Shown here piece after piece: positions 46,616 through 57,430 of a stretch of 64,000 nt of DNA. The notes beneath the pieces were generated by a model. That model was given only the letters and a program-made list of their open reading frames with translations, made no database searches and was not told the origin of the DNA. Source of the DNA: Fasciolopsis buskii (lineage: Eukaryota; Platyhelminthes; Trematoda; Plagiorchiida; Fasciolidae); the NCBI GenBank assembly GCA_008360955.1, contig LUCM01010544.1, forward strand, positions 42,720 through 106,719, given 5' to 3'. How positions within the stretch are numbered: position 1 is the first letter of the stretch; each line of letters opens with the position of its first letter. The position numbers were made by a program, and so were the translations under genes.

Positions 46616-48479
46616 CTACCTACTTGGATGTTATTCTTTCACCGATTTTTTAATGCCGACTTGGTTGATCAACTCAAGCCCAACCGGGAGGGCGAGGAGA
46701 CTACTTTGCCAGGCATGTAGCACAGGACCGACGATGATATTTCGCCATTCTCCAAAATTTGTACCAAACGTACAAACAAAATTCACATGCCGAATCTTGG
46801 AACTGAACTCCACGATCTCGGTCGCTTGAAGTTTGTGGCACAATTCATGTCGATTACTGTGTCTGTTATCTTGAATAACTATTGAACTCTAATCCTTTTT
46901 TATCGCCATGTCATAGCCTACTTCGAAACCTACGCCCAGGCCGAACTCCCTAGGGCCGCAACGTCAGATAATTTCCTTCAGTAAATTTGTCTCTTAAAGT
47001 TTCGTTACCGAGAGTCGTAGCCGCTTTACCGCTGTTGCGATCATCTCCAGACTCAAATCAGTGGATCAGATCACGAAAACTGTCGATCAAATTCACAGCT
47101 GTGCGCCTGACATACAAAACAGTACTTCACCTACGACCTTCGAATATACTAATATGCGATTTCGATCTATATTCAATCCACGACTGTTCGAATTCTGTTC
47201 TATTCATCCAGCGATCCAAATCGAATAAAATTGTGAAATTTACTACGCACCTGACTGACTCTCATCCGTCAACTCATACGTCAAACTCCAGTCAGCTTCA
47301 CGGGACATTTTTGGCACATTAGTGAACATCTGGAAATGACAAAACTGTTTGCCCAGTTTCGTTTCGTATTGTCTTAATCAGGGATTTGTAACTTCGTATT
47401 CAAGCTTACATTTTACTACTGCACCGTGAGTTGTTAAAAGTCCAATAATGTGCGACAGTACGAGTGCTGTGTGCAAACGCGATTGGCTTACTTCTCCATC
47501 TCAAAACTTGCTCGATATGCCTCTACCGTTCTCCAAGGATAGAAAATCTTTCGATTGTTTATTTGGATCGACGGGTATTGATTATTCTTTTTTATTTATC
47601 CGTCAAGAATACGTGCTTAATTTTTTGTCCCAAGTTGCGTGGATTTTGCTTGCTACTATCGAGGCTTGTCGAATGCACATCATTGCTTGTCCGATCGGGA
47701 TTGATTCTTCCCGGAGTGACAATGGAACACGTGCGCTTTCAAATCAGCCATTGGTAATGTCGTATTTATGTTCTTACGTAATCTTTCAATGAACACCTTG
47801 ATTATCTGCTCCGCTGTTCTTATTTCAAGACGAAAACGAATGTTGTCAAGTGTCCAAACTACAAGAGTATAAACGATTTTCCCTAGGGATATTTCACTTT
47901 GTTGAAGAATCCGTCCTGAATTCGTTCAATCTTGGAAGCATTTATTTTCGCAAACAAAATACTCCATCCTACGAAGTAAAAAAGTCAAACTTCATTGCAA
48001 TCATTCTAAGGATTGTTCATATTCACTCGCCAGGGCCGTTTGAAAAGATGCAAGTAGTCGATTTTGCAATTCAATCTTGTTCAATCGAAGAAGGCAGATT
48101 TGTTTTGTCCAAACTCTGTACAATTGGACAAATGGTGGCTGCCTGCGGATGAAATAAACCGAACGATTGTTGAGATCCTGTGTCAAGGTCCGTCGTACAA
48201 TCTTGTACTGCACCGTTTTTATTCCCAATCAATTTCTTCCACTAAACTCTACATTTTATTGTTGTCAGAGCCAAACATAGGACCTAGACTGGGATGCTCG
48301 TCAATCGGATGATCACTTTGGCACACGATGCGAAGTTCGGGGTAAGAAAAGCAACATAGAAGAACGAAACAGAAGAATCGAAAAGTAGACTGACGGAAAT
48401 TTCGAATTAGCTCGAATGCGAACATTTTGCTACCAAACTACTCTACAGAAAGTTGGCATCATGCGGCTCTCATCCACCA
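46616..48479. other. unassigned sequence
   Basis: Several moderate open frames (46987-47322, 47448-47792, 47850-48152, 48064-48312, +) are not low complexity. One has a donor-like 'attggtaatg' near 47754. I recognise no domain. Exons of an unknown gene or an eroded Penelope 5' region are both possible. Confidence 0.3.
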
Positions 48480-49290
48480 AGTAGGTGTTTATCATATCAC
48501 AGCCGGAGGATTATCGAATTTGGGAAATCAGTACTCAAAACCTTCTTTAGACTTTGTCAAAATGATAAAATAACGGAATCTGGCGGGCATGACTAGGTTG
48601 CCCCTCGATGTGGAATCGTTATTCACAACCATTCCGCTAATCGAGACGGTGCACGTTTTCCGCCAATCAACGTGAAGATCCCCGTGACTAAGCCGAGGGG
48701 AATAATTTTCAAATGCACATCGAATATAAGATTTTTGTTTGACGGGAGATATTACAAACCGAGGGTTGAAGTAGTCATTGAGCCGCCGCTCAGAGCTGTA
48801 CTTGCGGAGAATTTCTTGACTGAACTAGAGAGCAGATGCTCTACGAAACGTCATCCTTAGTGTAGATTTGTATACCAGATATATGAATGGTATGCTCGTC
48901 ATTTGTGATTCGCCGAGCGACTCCAGCGAATGATTGCGTTCGTTTAACATAGCATACCGACTACCCATGTTACAGTAGTGTCCCTATTGGAAAAGAATCA
49001 CATAAAAGGGAATGCATTTCCCAAGTTTACATGGTTGGGACAATCGGCACATTTCTCGAACTTCGTCCCTGTCAAGTAAAAGATGACATTAACAAACTGT
49101 TTAGACCCATCAGAGCCAGAGAGAGAGAGATGGAAAGATATGCACTCCCAACCCATTCTGTAACGAGCTGCGGTACACACGCTGCAACAGCTGAAAACTA
49201 ATGATTACCCGGATGGGTTTGTTCATGGATATCGCTAGAAGAAAATTATCGATCAAGAACGCAAATGGCAAAGCAGAATGTATGGTATTA
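48480..49290 (+). pseudogene. Penelope-like element, reverse transcriptase remnant
   Basis: Conserved blocks appear in order across shifting frames. 'LPLDVESLFTTIPLIETV' matches motif A (SFDVESLFTN-P). 'LFDGRYYKP' and 'VEVVIEPPLRAVLAENF' match FYRQVDGVAMGSPLGPVLANIF. 'YMNGMLVICDS' matches RYVDDTFVI, so YVDD has become YMNG. 'KFTWLGQSAHFSNFVPVK' matches the K-TWTGQY-HF-SF-P block, and 'YPDGFVHG' follows near 49210. The catalytic aspartates are lost and stops interrupt, so it is inactive. The matching endonuclease is 300 bases downstream, beyond a SINE insertion. Confidence 0.85.
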
Positions 49291-49340
49291 TGCTGTCCGA
49301 TTTGAGGGAAATCAACTTTTGGATTTACAAAAATACTACT

Positions 49341-49583
49341 TATCATGAATCAATTCATCACGTGATCTCATCACTCAACTCACCATGGAAGCACTGCATA
49401 GCCGTTTCATTCAGCTATTTAGGAATCACCAGCGGCAGTGCCTATCCACCGCGCCCGAACTGGGACGTGAACCCGGGACGAAGGCTTCTGAGTTGAACGC
49501 CTAAGCCATTACTTTACCGGGCAGGCTGTGAACGGTTTGTTGAACTTGATGACGTTGCACCTATCCGTCACTGATTCGCACGA
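49341..49583 (-). mobile_element. SINE B, copy B5, inserted in the Penelope-like relic
   Basis: Reverse orientation: 'caccatggaagcactgcata', tRNA-like 'gaactgggacgtgaacccgg', 'agccattactttaccgggca'. The 5' leader is cut after 'gtcactgattcgcacg'. It separates the RT and endonuclease parts of one Penelope-like pseudogene. Confidence 0.9.
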
Positions 49584-49589
49584 TCATTT

Positions 49590-49980
49590 ATCCAAAACCC
49601 TTGGAAGAACCTTCCTTACAGCAAATTTTCGAGTCGTATCAAAATCTAAGCAACTTATAGTTTAACGGTCCAAGAAGTTATTACCTTACATGTCTCAATC
49701 GTTTGTTATATCAGTTCACATGTTCTTGCAGTACACGGTTCATCGGACACACGACGATGCGATTATCCGAACGAATGGCTGTAGGCCTCCCAGGCTGCTT
49801 TCTCAGTGGCCCGGTAAAGGCAACGAAAAAGCGCAATTCTACAACACTTGGTCGACAGCGGACATCGAATGAATTCGGTAACACCTCTCTAGACAATCGT
49901 AGCAACACCAAGGATCAACACCAAAGGAATAGGCAAAAGGTTCCTAATGACCGCTGAACCCATAGCAACTAGACTGTTGA
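49590..49980 (+). pseudogene. Penelope-like element, GIY-YIG endonuclease remnant
   Basis: 'LYQFTCSCSTRFIGHTT' followed by 'RLSERM' matches the start of the GIY-YIG domain (YQFTCSC---YIGRT-R-LSERI), with F in place of the catalytic Tyr of YIGRT. The following 'GLPGCFLSG' corresponds to EHLPAWL-KG. The sequence from about 49600 fits the variable linker upstream of the domain. It is the 3' part of the element whose RT lies at 48480-49290. Confidence 0.8.
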
Positions 49981-51065
49981 AACAGGCTCTACTTTAGCGT
50001 TCATGCTCTAAACAACAATTTCCGCGTTTATTTTATTCTCACACATTCTGACCCGGGCACCCGTTCACAATCATGCCTCGGACCACGAAATTCCAGTTGG
50101 TTTTCAAATTACCAAATTTATTGGACTCGTTCATCCATTACAACCGATAGCCATACATTTTTAACCATGCTATACAATACAAAATATTGAAAAGAAATTT
50201 CTTCTCGTTCAAACCCACTTTCCTAAACTCCATTTCTGATACACTTGCAAATACCTACCGGTCAATTTACTAATTAGGATATCCACCAACCCCGCTGCCC
50301 AGATAATTTTCGATCGGCATTTTGCATACCCTGTAGTTTTTTCTCTTCTGTATCAGGATAGAAGTGATGCGAGAAGAAAATGTCGTTGACCCTTCCCGGC
50401 TAGAAACGCGGAAGTTTCAACACAAAGACGAACAGTATCCAGACTGCTCTCTATTCCTGATCGTGTTCTATGCAGTCTCGAATGGAGGACGCCAAATTTT
50501 TTTTTCAGAAATGATTGTTCTGTTAGGCCATCGAAACTGGGTGTATTTGTGACGTGTTCGTAATCTCTCAGTTTGTTCTGTTCATTAGCACTAGCGATCC
50601 AAGTTTAACAGACGCGGAAACCTCATTGACCGCTTCTTTTCTCTCTGACTTACATGTTGCCATGGCAACAGTGAGACTACAAGATGGACGGGGTGTGCAC
50701 CTAGGCGCATAAGTAAAGGAAGAGAATGTCGAGATAGCCAAATAGCTCACACACCGATATTTTCTCATTTCGCGTTGCCACATCATCTGCTGTCCTTCGC
50801 GTGACTTCTTTCACCCCGTAGGAGGGAACCAAAATAAGGCACGATATGGTAGACGAGTGTTTGACATACGCAACACGTGACCCATCCAGCGCAATCTACA
50901 AAGTTTTCGACGCCGAGATAAGGTATGCTCAGGGTTGGCACCCAATACTAGATTCCTCGCTTCAACATTACTCACTCGATCACTCTATCCAATCTTATCG
51001 ATACTACGTAGATATCGATAGTCGAAAACCTCCATCTCTTCGGCTACTATAACCCATCAGTTTTC
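49981..51065. other. unassigned sequence
   Basis: No recognised feature. Frames at 50364-50552 and 50846-51052 have no motif. Confidence 0.4.
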
Positions 51066-51430
51066 ATGGTCATTCTAAAGCCTTATTGCAGACTGACGAT
51101 GCAGTTATCCGCGCACAACTGGATGGGTCAAACACGAACATTGCTTATGGTTAGTGATATATTAAACGAAGCATCTTTACGCAAACAGAAGGTCCAATTG
51201 GCACTTACTAATTTGAGGCATGTGTTGCGTCGATATGACATCCGGTTATCGATCAAAGGTCGGGTATAGATAGTAGTAGTCAGATCGTTATTGTTCTATG
51301 CTCTCTAAAATATGGCCGCTAAGCGCAAATTATATGCGAAGACCATCGGTGTTTGAACAGTGTTCGGTTCGTATCAGAGGGTACAACAGGCCGCCTAAGA
51401 CACAGCTTCGATTAGGCTAAACCGATGGCG
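51066..51430 (+). pseudogene. RTE-like reverse transcriptase, thumb/C-terminal remnant
   Basis: 'KQKVQLALTNLRHVL' and 'RRYDIRLSIKGRV' match IQKARLAFTNLRHLWRRRDIRLSIKGRV of fluke RTE-like proteins. After a stop and frameshift, 'VRSLLFYAL' and 'KIWPLSANYMRRPSVFEQC' match AVRSVLLYG-ETWPLR-ED-RRLSVFEHRC. Similarity ends by about 51430. Confidence 0.85.
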
Positions 51431-51674
51431 CATTTAAATCAATTACGCCATTCCGGATCTCGGTGGATGGTAAACTCATCCTTGAATTGGGAGGCGCAAT
51501 GTTGGAATAATATGCAAATACGCTGGTGATGTAATGTACAACTACCAGGTGAGGTAACGTGAAAAAAATCAGATGAATTGGGTAAATCGTCTTGGAGATA
51601 GCATGCAGTCCCTCTAACGGTGGGCATGTGCTAAGTCGAACAGAACTATTTCGGATTGATTAGAACACACGTAG

Positions 51675-51825
51675 TGGTGATTGCAGACGGAAGCGAGAGC
51701 AGGTCACATGTCCAAATCCTTCCACCTCCAGTCAACATCCCCATTTCCTTACGTTCTCTTGGTGATGGTCATTTCCTTGCAAGTGAAGTTATTTTATCAA
51801 TGAAAGAAAGCAAAACATGACAAAT
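51675..51825 (+). mobile_element. degenerate SINE A remnant (A18)
   Basis: 'aaatccttccacctccagtc' matches the B-box/3' head of SINE A. 'tcatttccttgcaagtgaag' and 'atcaatgaaagaaagcaaaa' match its eroded tail. Confidence 0.6.
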
Positions 51826-52074
51826 TGAATTTCACTTGTTCACGCCACAATCAATCGTGTAACTAGGCCAATCGGCTAGACAGTCCAATCCTGCCTGAAA
51901 ACGAACCGGAATCATTGGAAAATGCACAAGGTCATTCCGTGTTTTTTCCCATCCTTATTCCCGGCAAAATGTGAGACCCAAACAACCGCTCACTCAAAAA
52001 CAATGGACGAAATTGCATTCGACTGTTCAATACCAAAGTCTTGATCGGTCGGCACTGATATTCAACTAGTATAC

Positions 52075-52260
52075 GGCTTATACCGTCAAAGTGTAGAATA
52101 TTGTTGCAGAACTGGATTGGTTCGAATCCGAGCTCTGTTCTTAGACCAGAGAAACAAGTGGGTGAGGGTATGATGGATGGATTTAGCAATTTGGACAGTT
52201 GCATATCACGTGCTGGTCGAATAACTAACGAGTGGTCTTCGCACGTACAGAAAGTCTGAT
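52075..52260 (+). pseudogene. RTE-like reverse transcriptase, palm/thumb remnant
   Basis: 'KCRILLQNWIGSNP' and 'FSNLDSCISRAGRITNE' match SKCKVLLQDW-GS-P and F-YLGSCIS-GG-ITNEI. It is in one frame for about 55 codons. Upstream and downstream domains of the same copy are absent. The 51.1 kb fragment is a later domain lying upstream, so the two are separate insertions. Confidence 0.75.
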
Positions 52261-52289
52261 TTCTATTCACTAGTTCGTGGCATCTGACA

Positions 52290-52900
52290 TTTTAGGAGAT
52301 TTCTGAAAATCCCTTGACGTCTAGCTAGCAAACTTCTCATCACCAGTCGAGATGACATCGTCAGCGCATGTGCACAGCTGTTGGGATTCGTCTCCATTTA
52401 TTGGATTATCATTGTCGTTCAACTTGAACTGCTTCGATAAATCTGACCTGGAGAATATGCGTTCGCTTCCCATTCAACTCCCGCTAATGTGACCATTGAC
52501 CTTCAGAGATTGACATTCGGCCTGAGAAGTTTGACCCGTTTAGTTGTGTGGTGTTGTTTTCATTTTAAATACGTGATTATCGTGTGATTCATTTCCGAAA
52601 ACCGATCGGGATTAGTGATTCAGATCTGTAATTATTGGTCTATACGACTTGAATTCCGGCAACGCTATCTGCCTCTCATCCGAGTGCACCCGTGATCCAA
52701 TTCGATGTGTCTATTGATCGAATTATTTGAAGAATCCTGGGCTTCCAGAAACTCCCTCGCATGTCCCTTGGTGGCTTGTTCCAGAACCCTTCTTGGTCTT
52801 CCTGAATGGACATGAGGGAGAGTAAGTCGTGTGTCCTACATTTGAGTAGTCACTTTTCTCCCAGTTTGATCAATATACTACTTGTCGCGTTCCATCCAAT
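52290..52900 (+). repeat. repeat X, copy X4
   Basis: It aligns with 17540-18172 and 63695-64000. A 13-base deletion ('gaattccggcaacg' instead of a longer form) distinguishes it from X1 and X3. The hairpin motif lies at 52328-52364 on the minus strand (CTGACGA, GTCATC/GGTGAT, GAGAAG). Confidence 0.85.
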
Positions 52901-53049
52901 TCACTTTGTAAACGACGTCGCATCTGTGGCGTCGAAGGGACATCCGCGGTTACCAATCAAGGATCGAGTATGTGCTTGCGGATTATTCTACACATCCGGA
53001 ACACAGGTGTTCAAAGCAGAAAATATGGGAAGAATTTCGGTATTTGAAT

Positions 53050-53350
53050 ATTGTTAACTTCGTAGTATTTGACAGAATGTGTTGGGAGAATTTTGTGATT
53101 AATTGAGAGATTAGACGTTAGGGTCTTGAGTAAGTTTGTTGAACAAGCGCTTAATCAAAATAGGTTAGAGCGGTTGGGACATACTTTGCGCATGCCTAAC
53201 AAACGATTGTCTGTTTGAGGCAAGTAATGTTTGGGGCATGGATAGAAATTATGAAAACTTTAACCAGTGGACTAAATCGTGTACCTACAGTCAGACTACT
53301 AGCTTGGGGTCCACGAGATTCACCGGAACAAGTTAATCTACGTTTAATTT
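53050..53350 (+). pseudogene. RTE-like reverse transcriptase C-terminal tail
   Basis: 'NRLERLGHTLRMPNKRL' matches HRLRWLGHVLRMP--RLP. Then 'MKTLTSGLNRVPTVRLLAWG' and 'PRDSPEQ' match MKTLTSGLSRVG-CRLPGWGPRDPP-RW. An upstream block around 53080 with WEN-V-N matches WWEHRVSNAEVR. Frames change at least twice. Confidence 0.8.
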
Positions 53351-53399
53351 TAGTCTAAACTGAACTGATCTGATCCCTGACTCACATTCACATGTGCAT

Positions 53400-53990
53400 C
53401 ATCCGCATGAATTGTGGCTTATCCCGAGTATTTCGAGCTCCCTGACATAGATCGATAACTTCAAATCGCACATGCATGCAAAGTTTCGATCAAGAAGAAT
53501 GCCGGAGGCGATGTACTAACATCCATAGGCCTGATCTGACCAGTCTGAAGACAATTGCCATTTCTTGCTAAGGGGTATTGAGTGCATGGTAACTCAGTTT
53601 CATCCCCGGATTTTCCCATCACCGTATGGCAATTAAAATGAACTTATGCATAACCTCCTCAATCTGGCAACACACTATATCAACTTTTTCAAATTCTCTC
53701 TACACCTTTTGTCACATTCCACTTCATAACTTTAGTCTACATATTACTGTCGGTGATTTCAACCGTGCATGGCCCCTACCATTCACTGCGTCTGAGCTGA
53801 CAGACCTCTGCTTTTCTCCCACCAGAGAGAAACCTCTGTGTTAGATAAAATTGCACCCAACAGACCTGAATCAGGCTCCCTTAAATTAAGCTCACCCATC
53901 TCAGCCAGTGACTGCAATCTGGTCACTTTCATTCTCCAAGAGTCATCGTTGGTGTTGGTTGACATGTTCACTGGATTTTGGCTGATTACT
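53400..53990 (+). pseudogene. CR1-like endonuclease remnant
   Basis: The remnant starts with a region comparable to the G-GVA/GGVLTY block ('HACKVSIKKNAGGDVLTS'). Next is an open frame 53626-53844 with 'LHITVGDFN' (catalytic GDFN), and then 'LSSPISASDCNLVTFIL' (compare SPL--SDH--L-F). SDH has become SDC. It ends in the SINE tail. Frameshifts and one lost catalytic residue make it non-functional. Confidence 0.7.
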
Positions 53991-53992
53991 GT

Positions 53993-54175
53993 CTTCTTTT
54001 ATCTATTTTACTTCTTTTTTATTAATGAAATAACAATGTGCATCAATTTTCAGGAAGGAAGCCGAGGCCGAGAGAGGGCTGCCATGTGGGGAAGTTGACC
54101 GGTAGTGGGAGGATTCGAACCCGCGACCTTCGCTTCTGAACGCCACGACCTTATCCGATTGGCCACCGCCGACCT
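53993..54175 (-). mobile_element. SINE A, copy A12
   Basis: A complete reverse copy: tail 'tattaatgaaataacaatg', body 'gagagagggctgccatgtgg', B box 'ggattcgaacccgcg', A box 'gattggccaccgccgacc'. Its counterpart in composite copy 1 is A1. Confidence 0.92.
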
Positions 54176-54567
54176 GCTTTTGATTCATTTCAAATTACGT
54201 AATTTGCAACCCTTTGGTGGAGTAGCGGTGACCTCACGCACCATGCGCGATCCTTGTCTGTTTCTTTTTTTAGTCTATTTTCCATTCACTTTAGTAAACG
54301 AAACATTTTCATTTTCTACAGTTTTTCACGCAACATCCTTATTCTTCTCCAATAGTCCGTTTCGCATGCATCTACTGCTTTGCCCTGTGAACCGGTGACA
54401 GATTACACTAGCAGGAGTTTCCTAATCACGTCCAACACGCTCGTCGATAGTCGCTGATCAGCTGAAACCGTACTCGTCTCAAATGGCCGTATCTATTGGA
54501 GGTTATGAAAATTTCTAAACAGACAAAAGGTGCAGTTAGAAATCCCGTGATAATTCACATGTGCAAT
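54176..54567. other. unassigned sequence
   Basis: No recognised gene or repeat. Confidence 0.4.
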
Positions 54568-54787
54568 GCACTTGAACACTAACAAGCTGGATGAAACAGC
54601 TGTAAATTGCCTACTGGTTCCATGGTTTCTTTATGGTGAGTTGAACGAAGATATCACATGGTGAATTATTTCATCAAAACATTTAATCTCCTACTACTAA
54701 AATGTATCAAGTAATCAAGCTGTGTAGGTCATATCCAAAGCCTTCGCTGTGCTTAAGCTACCTGCAGAGAAGTCATCTATCAGTAGG
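54568..54787 (+). mobile_element. SINE B, copy B6 (5' truncated) plus linker
   Basis: Only the 3' tail ('gctggatgaaacagctgtaa', 'tccatggtttctttatgg') is present, followed by the same ~105-base linker seen after B3 ('aagtaatcaagctgtgtagg' to 'agaagtcatctatcagtag'). Confidence 0.85.
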
Positions 54788-55075
54788 GGTCGATCGCTGT
54801 GAGCTAACGGACGGTAACCATGCAAATCAGTGACGGATAGGTGCTACGTGATCACGTGGTGAAGTTTAACAAACCGTTCAGAGCCTGCCCGGTAACGTAA
54901 TGGCTAAGACGTTCGACTCGGAATCGGTCGTCCATGTTAGGGTTCGCGTCCCAGTTCGGGCGAGCTGGATGAGACAGATGTACAGTGCTTCCATGGTTTC
55001 TTTATGGTGAGTTGAGCGATGATATCACAAGGTGGATTATTTCATGAAAACATTCAATCTCTTACTACTAAAATG
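54788..55075 (+). mobile_element. SINE B, copy B7 (internal deletion)
   Basis: Leader 'gtcgatcgctgtgagctaac', head 'ggtaacgtaatggctaagac', B box 'gggttcgcgtcccag'. About 30 bases after 'gttcgggcg' are missing relative to B4. It follows B6 across the shared linker. Confidence 0.88.
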
Positions 55076-55389
55076 CATAAAGTTTATCTTCAATTCTTGA
55101 CCCCATCAAATCTGTCAGTGTTATTCTAATCCCTGGTATCTGATAACACTTCTAATTTAACCAAGTCCGTTCACCTAATTGTCTTAATATCTTCCCGTCC
55201 TGGGCTGAGAGAGCGCACGCGCGCGCTGTGTTTAAGCGTCCAAGCACTTCGATGAATCCCGTTGACCACATCATTTAATCTGTTTACAAATCAAACATAT
55301 CCATTTACACATCTTCACCTTGCTTGTACCACAAATTCGTTATTCTTCCGGTACACTGATGCGGTAAACAATTTGTACCTTTTTGGGTG
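55076..55389. other. unassigned sequence
   Basis: It includes a short CG-alternating tract 'gcgcacgcgcgcgctg' near 55211. Otherwise nothing recognised. Confidence 0.4.
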
Positions 55390-55700
55390 ATTCGTTTCTT
55401 ATTAATTCTCTCCCACGATTTGTTGCATTTCACAAACTGAAAACATTCGGTTGTTCCAGACGTTCAGTAGTCATTGATTGTCTGTCTACTTTTACACCAG
55501 AACTCGATATATTCGTGTGGGTGGTAAAATAACGAAACCATTGGTTATCAAGTCTAGTTTGTATTTCAAATTACTTTTCATTCCTCACACGTATAGTTCA
55601 GGAATATCGATAACTCATTAGATATTTTACCCAGTTAACTTTGAAGTGTGCTGATGATACTGACTACCGTTACTGGTAGTGACGACCTGAAAACAACTTT
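55390..55700 (+). pseudogene. CR1-like reverse transcriptase fragment 1 (older)
   Basis: 'NSLPRFVAFHKLKTFGC' matches DSVPR-LL-HKL--FG. In another frame, 'RYIRVGGKITKPLVIKS' matches the segment before GVLQG, and 'KCADDTDY' near 55645 matches the catalytic YADD. It parallels fragment 2 immediately downstream but is far more decayed. Confidence 0.65.
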
Positions 55701-55744
55701 TCAACATAAATCGATTTACATCTTGATGCATCTAAACACGTAGA

Positions 55745-56690
55745 ATGCATTTCTCTCTTTTTTCGCCGGCATTTGATTCGGTTCCACGATCTCTTCCACG
55801 TCACAAACTGGAAACATTTGGTTATCCCACGTCTTTATTCGCCAAGCTGTCTGATTACTTTACTAACCAAACCCAGTGCACACGAATGGACGGTACAACT
55901 TCAAAACCGTTGATTAACAACTCAGGCTTGTTGCAGGGTATTGTTCTTTCACGGTTTCTTTTCTCTACTTGCATCAACGACTTATCAACTAGCTCATCCT
56001 GTCATCTGTTTAAGTATGCTGATGATGTTGCCCTCTCTCAAGCCATTTCGAGCCCCGATGATTTTCAAAGATTTACCAACTACCTTTCTTCAGTATATGA
56101 TTACTCTGTCAGAGCTGGTTTAAATCTCAACAAATCGAAATGTTTCGAATATCTGTTCTCTCTCGCACGCGCGCCGTCAGCCTGCTCATCCGAAACGTTT
56201 TCCATCATCTCGAAAACTCTTGTCAGGGTTGATTCTCTGAAATATCTAGGAGTTACTATTAATAAAAATTTGAAATGCACTTCCCACATTTCTACCTACC
56301 TGCGTAAAGAACCACCGACGGTTGTCATTTCAAATCAGAAAGTTTCGACACTACAACGGGAAACAAAGCACCATCTCCCGATTTGTATACCAATGTGTTT
56401 TTCCGATCCTTCTTTAATGTTCTTCCGTCATTTTTCCAGGTTTACTTAGAAAAGACTTTACAATTGTTCCCCGAGGATTATCAATGATTTTTCGGGTGTC
56501 CTTCGTACCGCTAACTGAATTGTCCCCTAATCTATGTTATCACTTTTCAGCGTGTGAGAAATGTGCTCACATTCTCTGCACAACGATCATTCAAAGTGTC
56601 GTTCGCATATTTCAACGCTATCCGCTTTTCGTTCCATACCTTCTAGAACCAATACCTCTAGGAACTCCATGGCCTCATATTTAACACGCA
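55745..56690 (+). pseudogene. CR1-like non-LTR retrotransposon, reverse transcriptase remnant
   Basis: An open frame of 234 codons covers much of the RT palm. It has 'FDSVPRSLPRHKLETFGY' (motif with the first catalytic Asp region), 'GLLQGIVLSRFLFSTCINDL' (G-PQGS-LSP-LF---INDL), 'FKYADDVAL' (catalytic YADD intact), 'LNLNKSKC' and 'DSLKYLGVTINKNLKC'. The frame then shifts near 56380. A second frame, 56484-56684, continues the C-terminal region ('FRVSFVPLTELSP'). No endonuclease or nucleocapsid-like part is attached. It is the longest coding stretch in the window and the best preserved retroelement domain, but it is 5' truncated and frameshifted. Confidence 0.88.
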
Positions 56691-57000
56691 TTTTGACAAA
56701 CCGTGATGATGTGTTAGTCGTATTCAGGTCATTCCTCGATGAGTTTTTATTTCATTTTTACAAGATAAAAAAGCACAACGTTTTTCTTATTTTTCCCCCC
56801 CGGTTTCAGACTAAAATGCGGCATTATTTTTGCACGCACAATTCCGTACAATTCAAGTACAATACATAGTTTATACCATTTACAAACATTTCAGTAGTCA
56901 TTCCAGGCAACCCAGTGAAAGTGTTACTTTTGAAGAACAACATTCATTCCTCTTTTTTTTGGAGCCACCTTCCCATTCATGACGTTACTTTTATTCCGAT

Positions 57001-57430
57001 TTGAGCTGGACTTCTCACATTTCAAATTGTTTTTTTGGGGGGGGAGAGCTTGAAAATTCGACTAGTTCACTCGTGCTCAACTTGCGTCATTGTATCACTC
57101 AGTTGAACACGAACTCGTTCCCTTATACGAACAAATCTTTTCTCGTTTTCTCGACAGGGTTCACATTAGTTTTTCCAATTCTTCAAAGAACTGTTGCAGA
57201 AATGTTTACCCAGTCCTGTCCCGTACCGATGGTCCGTATTTCATTATTTCATTCACAGAATTCCTATCCACATCGTGTCCTCGTATATTCATCTGTCTGC
57301 GGCAAATGGGATGTTCGAATCCTGTTCATTCGATACTCGAGGATCTGTTGGTTCGAGTGGTGCCCTCTTGTCTCGGCACGTTCCAAATTTCCGCTTCACC
57401 AATTTGGGAATGCGTGCGATCTGATTAATT
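57001..57430 (+). pseudogene. possible third CR1-like RT fragment
   Basis: A 143-codon frame starts with 'SWTSHISN', preceded across a frameshift by 'DVTFIP'. This resembles the LGVTF--DLSW--HI-N block just after the YLG motif of CR1 RTs, and 'LRHCITQ' also fits. The rest of the frame is not recognisable. A G-run at 57038 may have shifted the frame. Confidence 0.45.

Larger units (their letters stand above)
52290..54175 (+). mobile_element. composite repeat, copy 2
   Basis: Order on the plus strand: repeat X (52290-52900), RTE-like tail (53050-53350), CR1-like endonuclease remnant (53400-53990), SINE A (53993-54175, reverse). The whole block recurs inverted at 1692-3510. The 5' boundary 'ttttaggagatttctgaaaa' is shared with the copy of X at 63695, so it is a property of X rather than of the composite. 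Confidence 0.85.
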
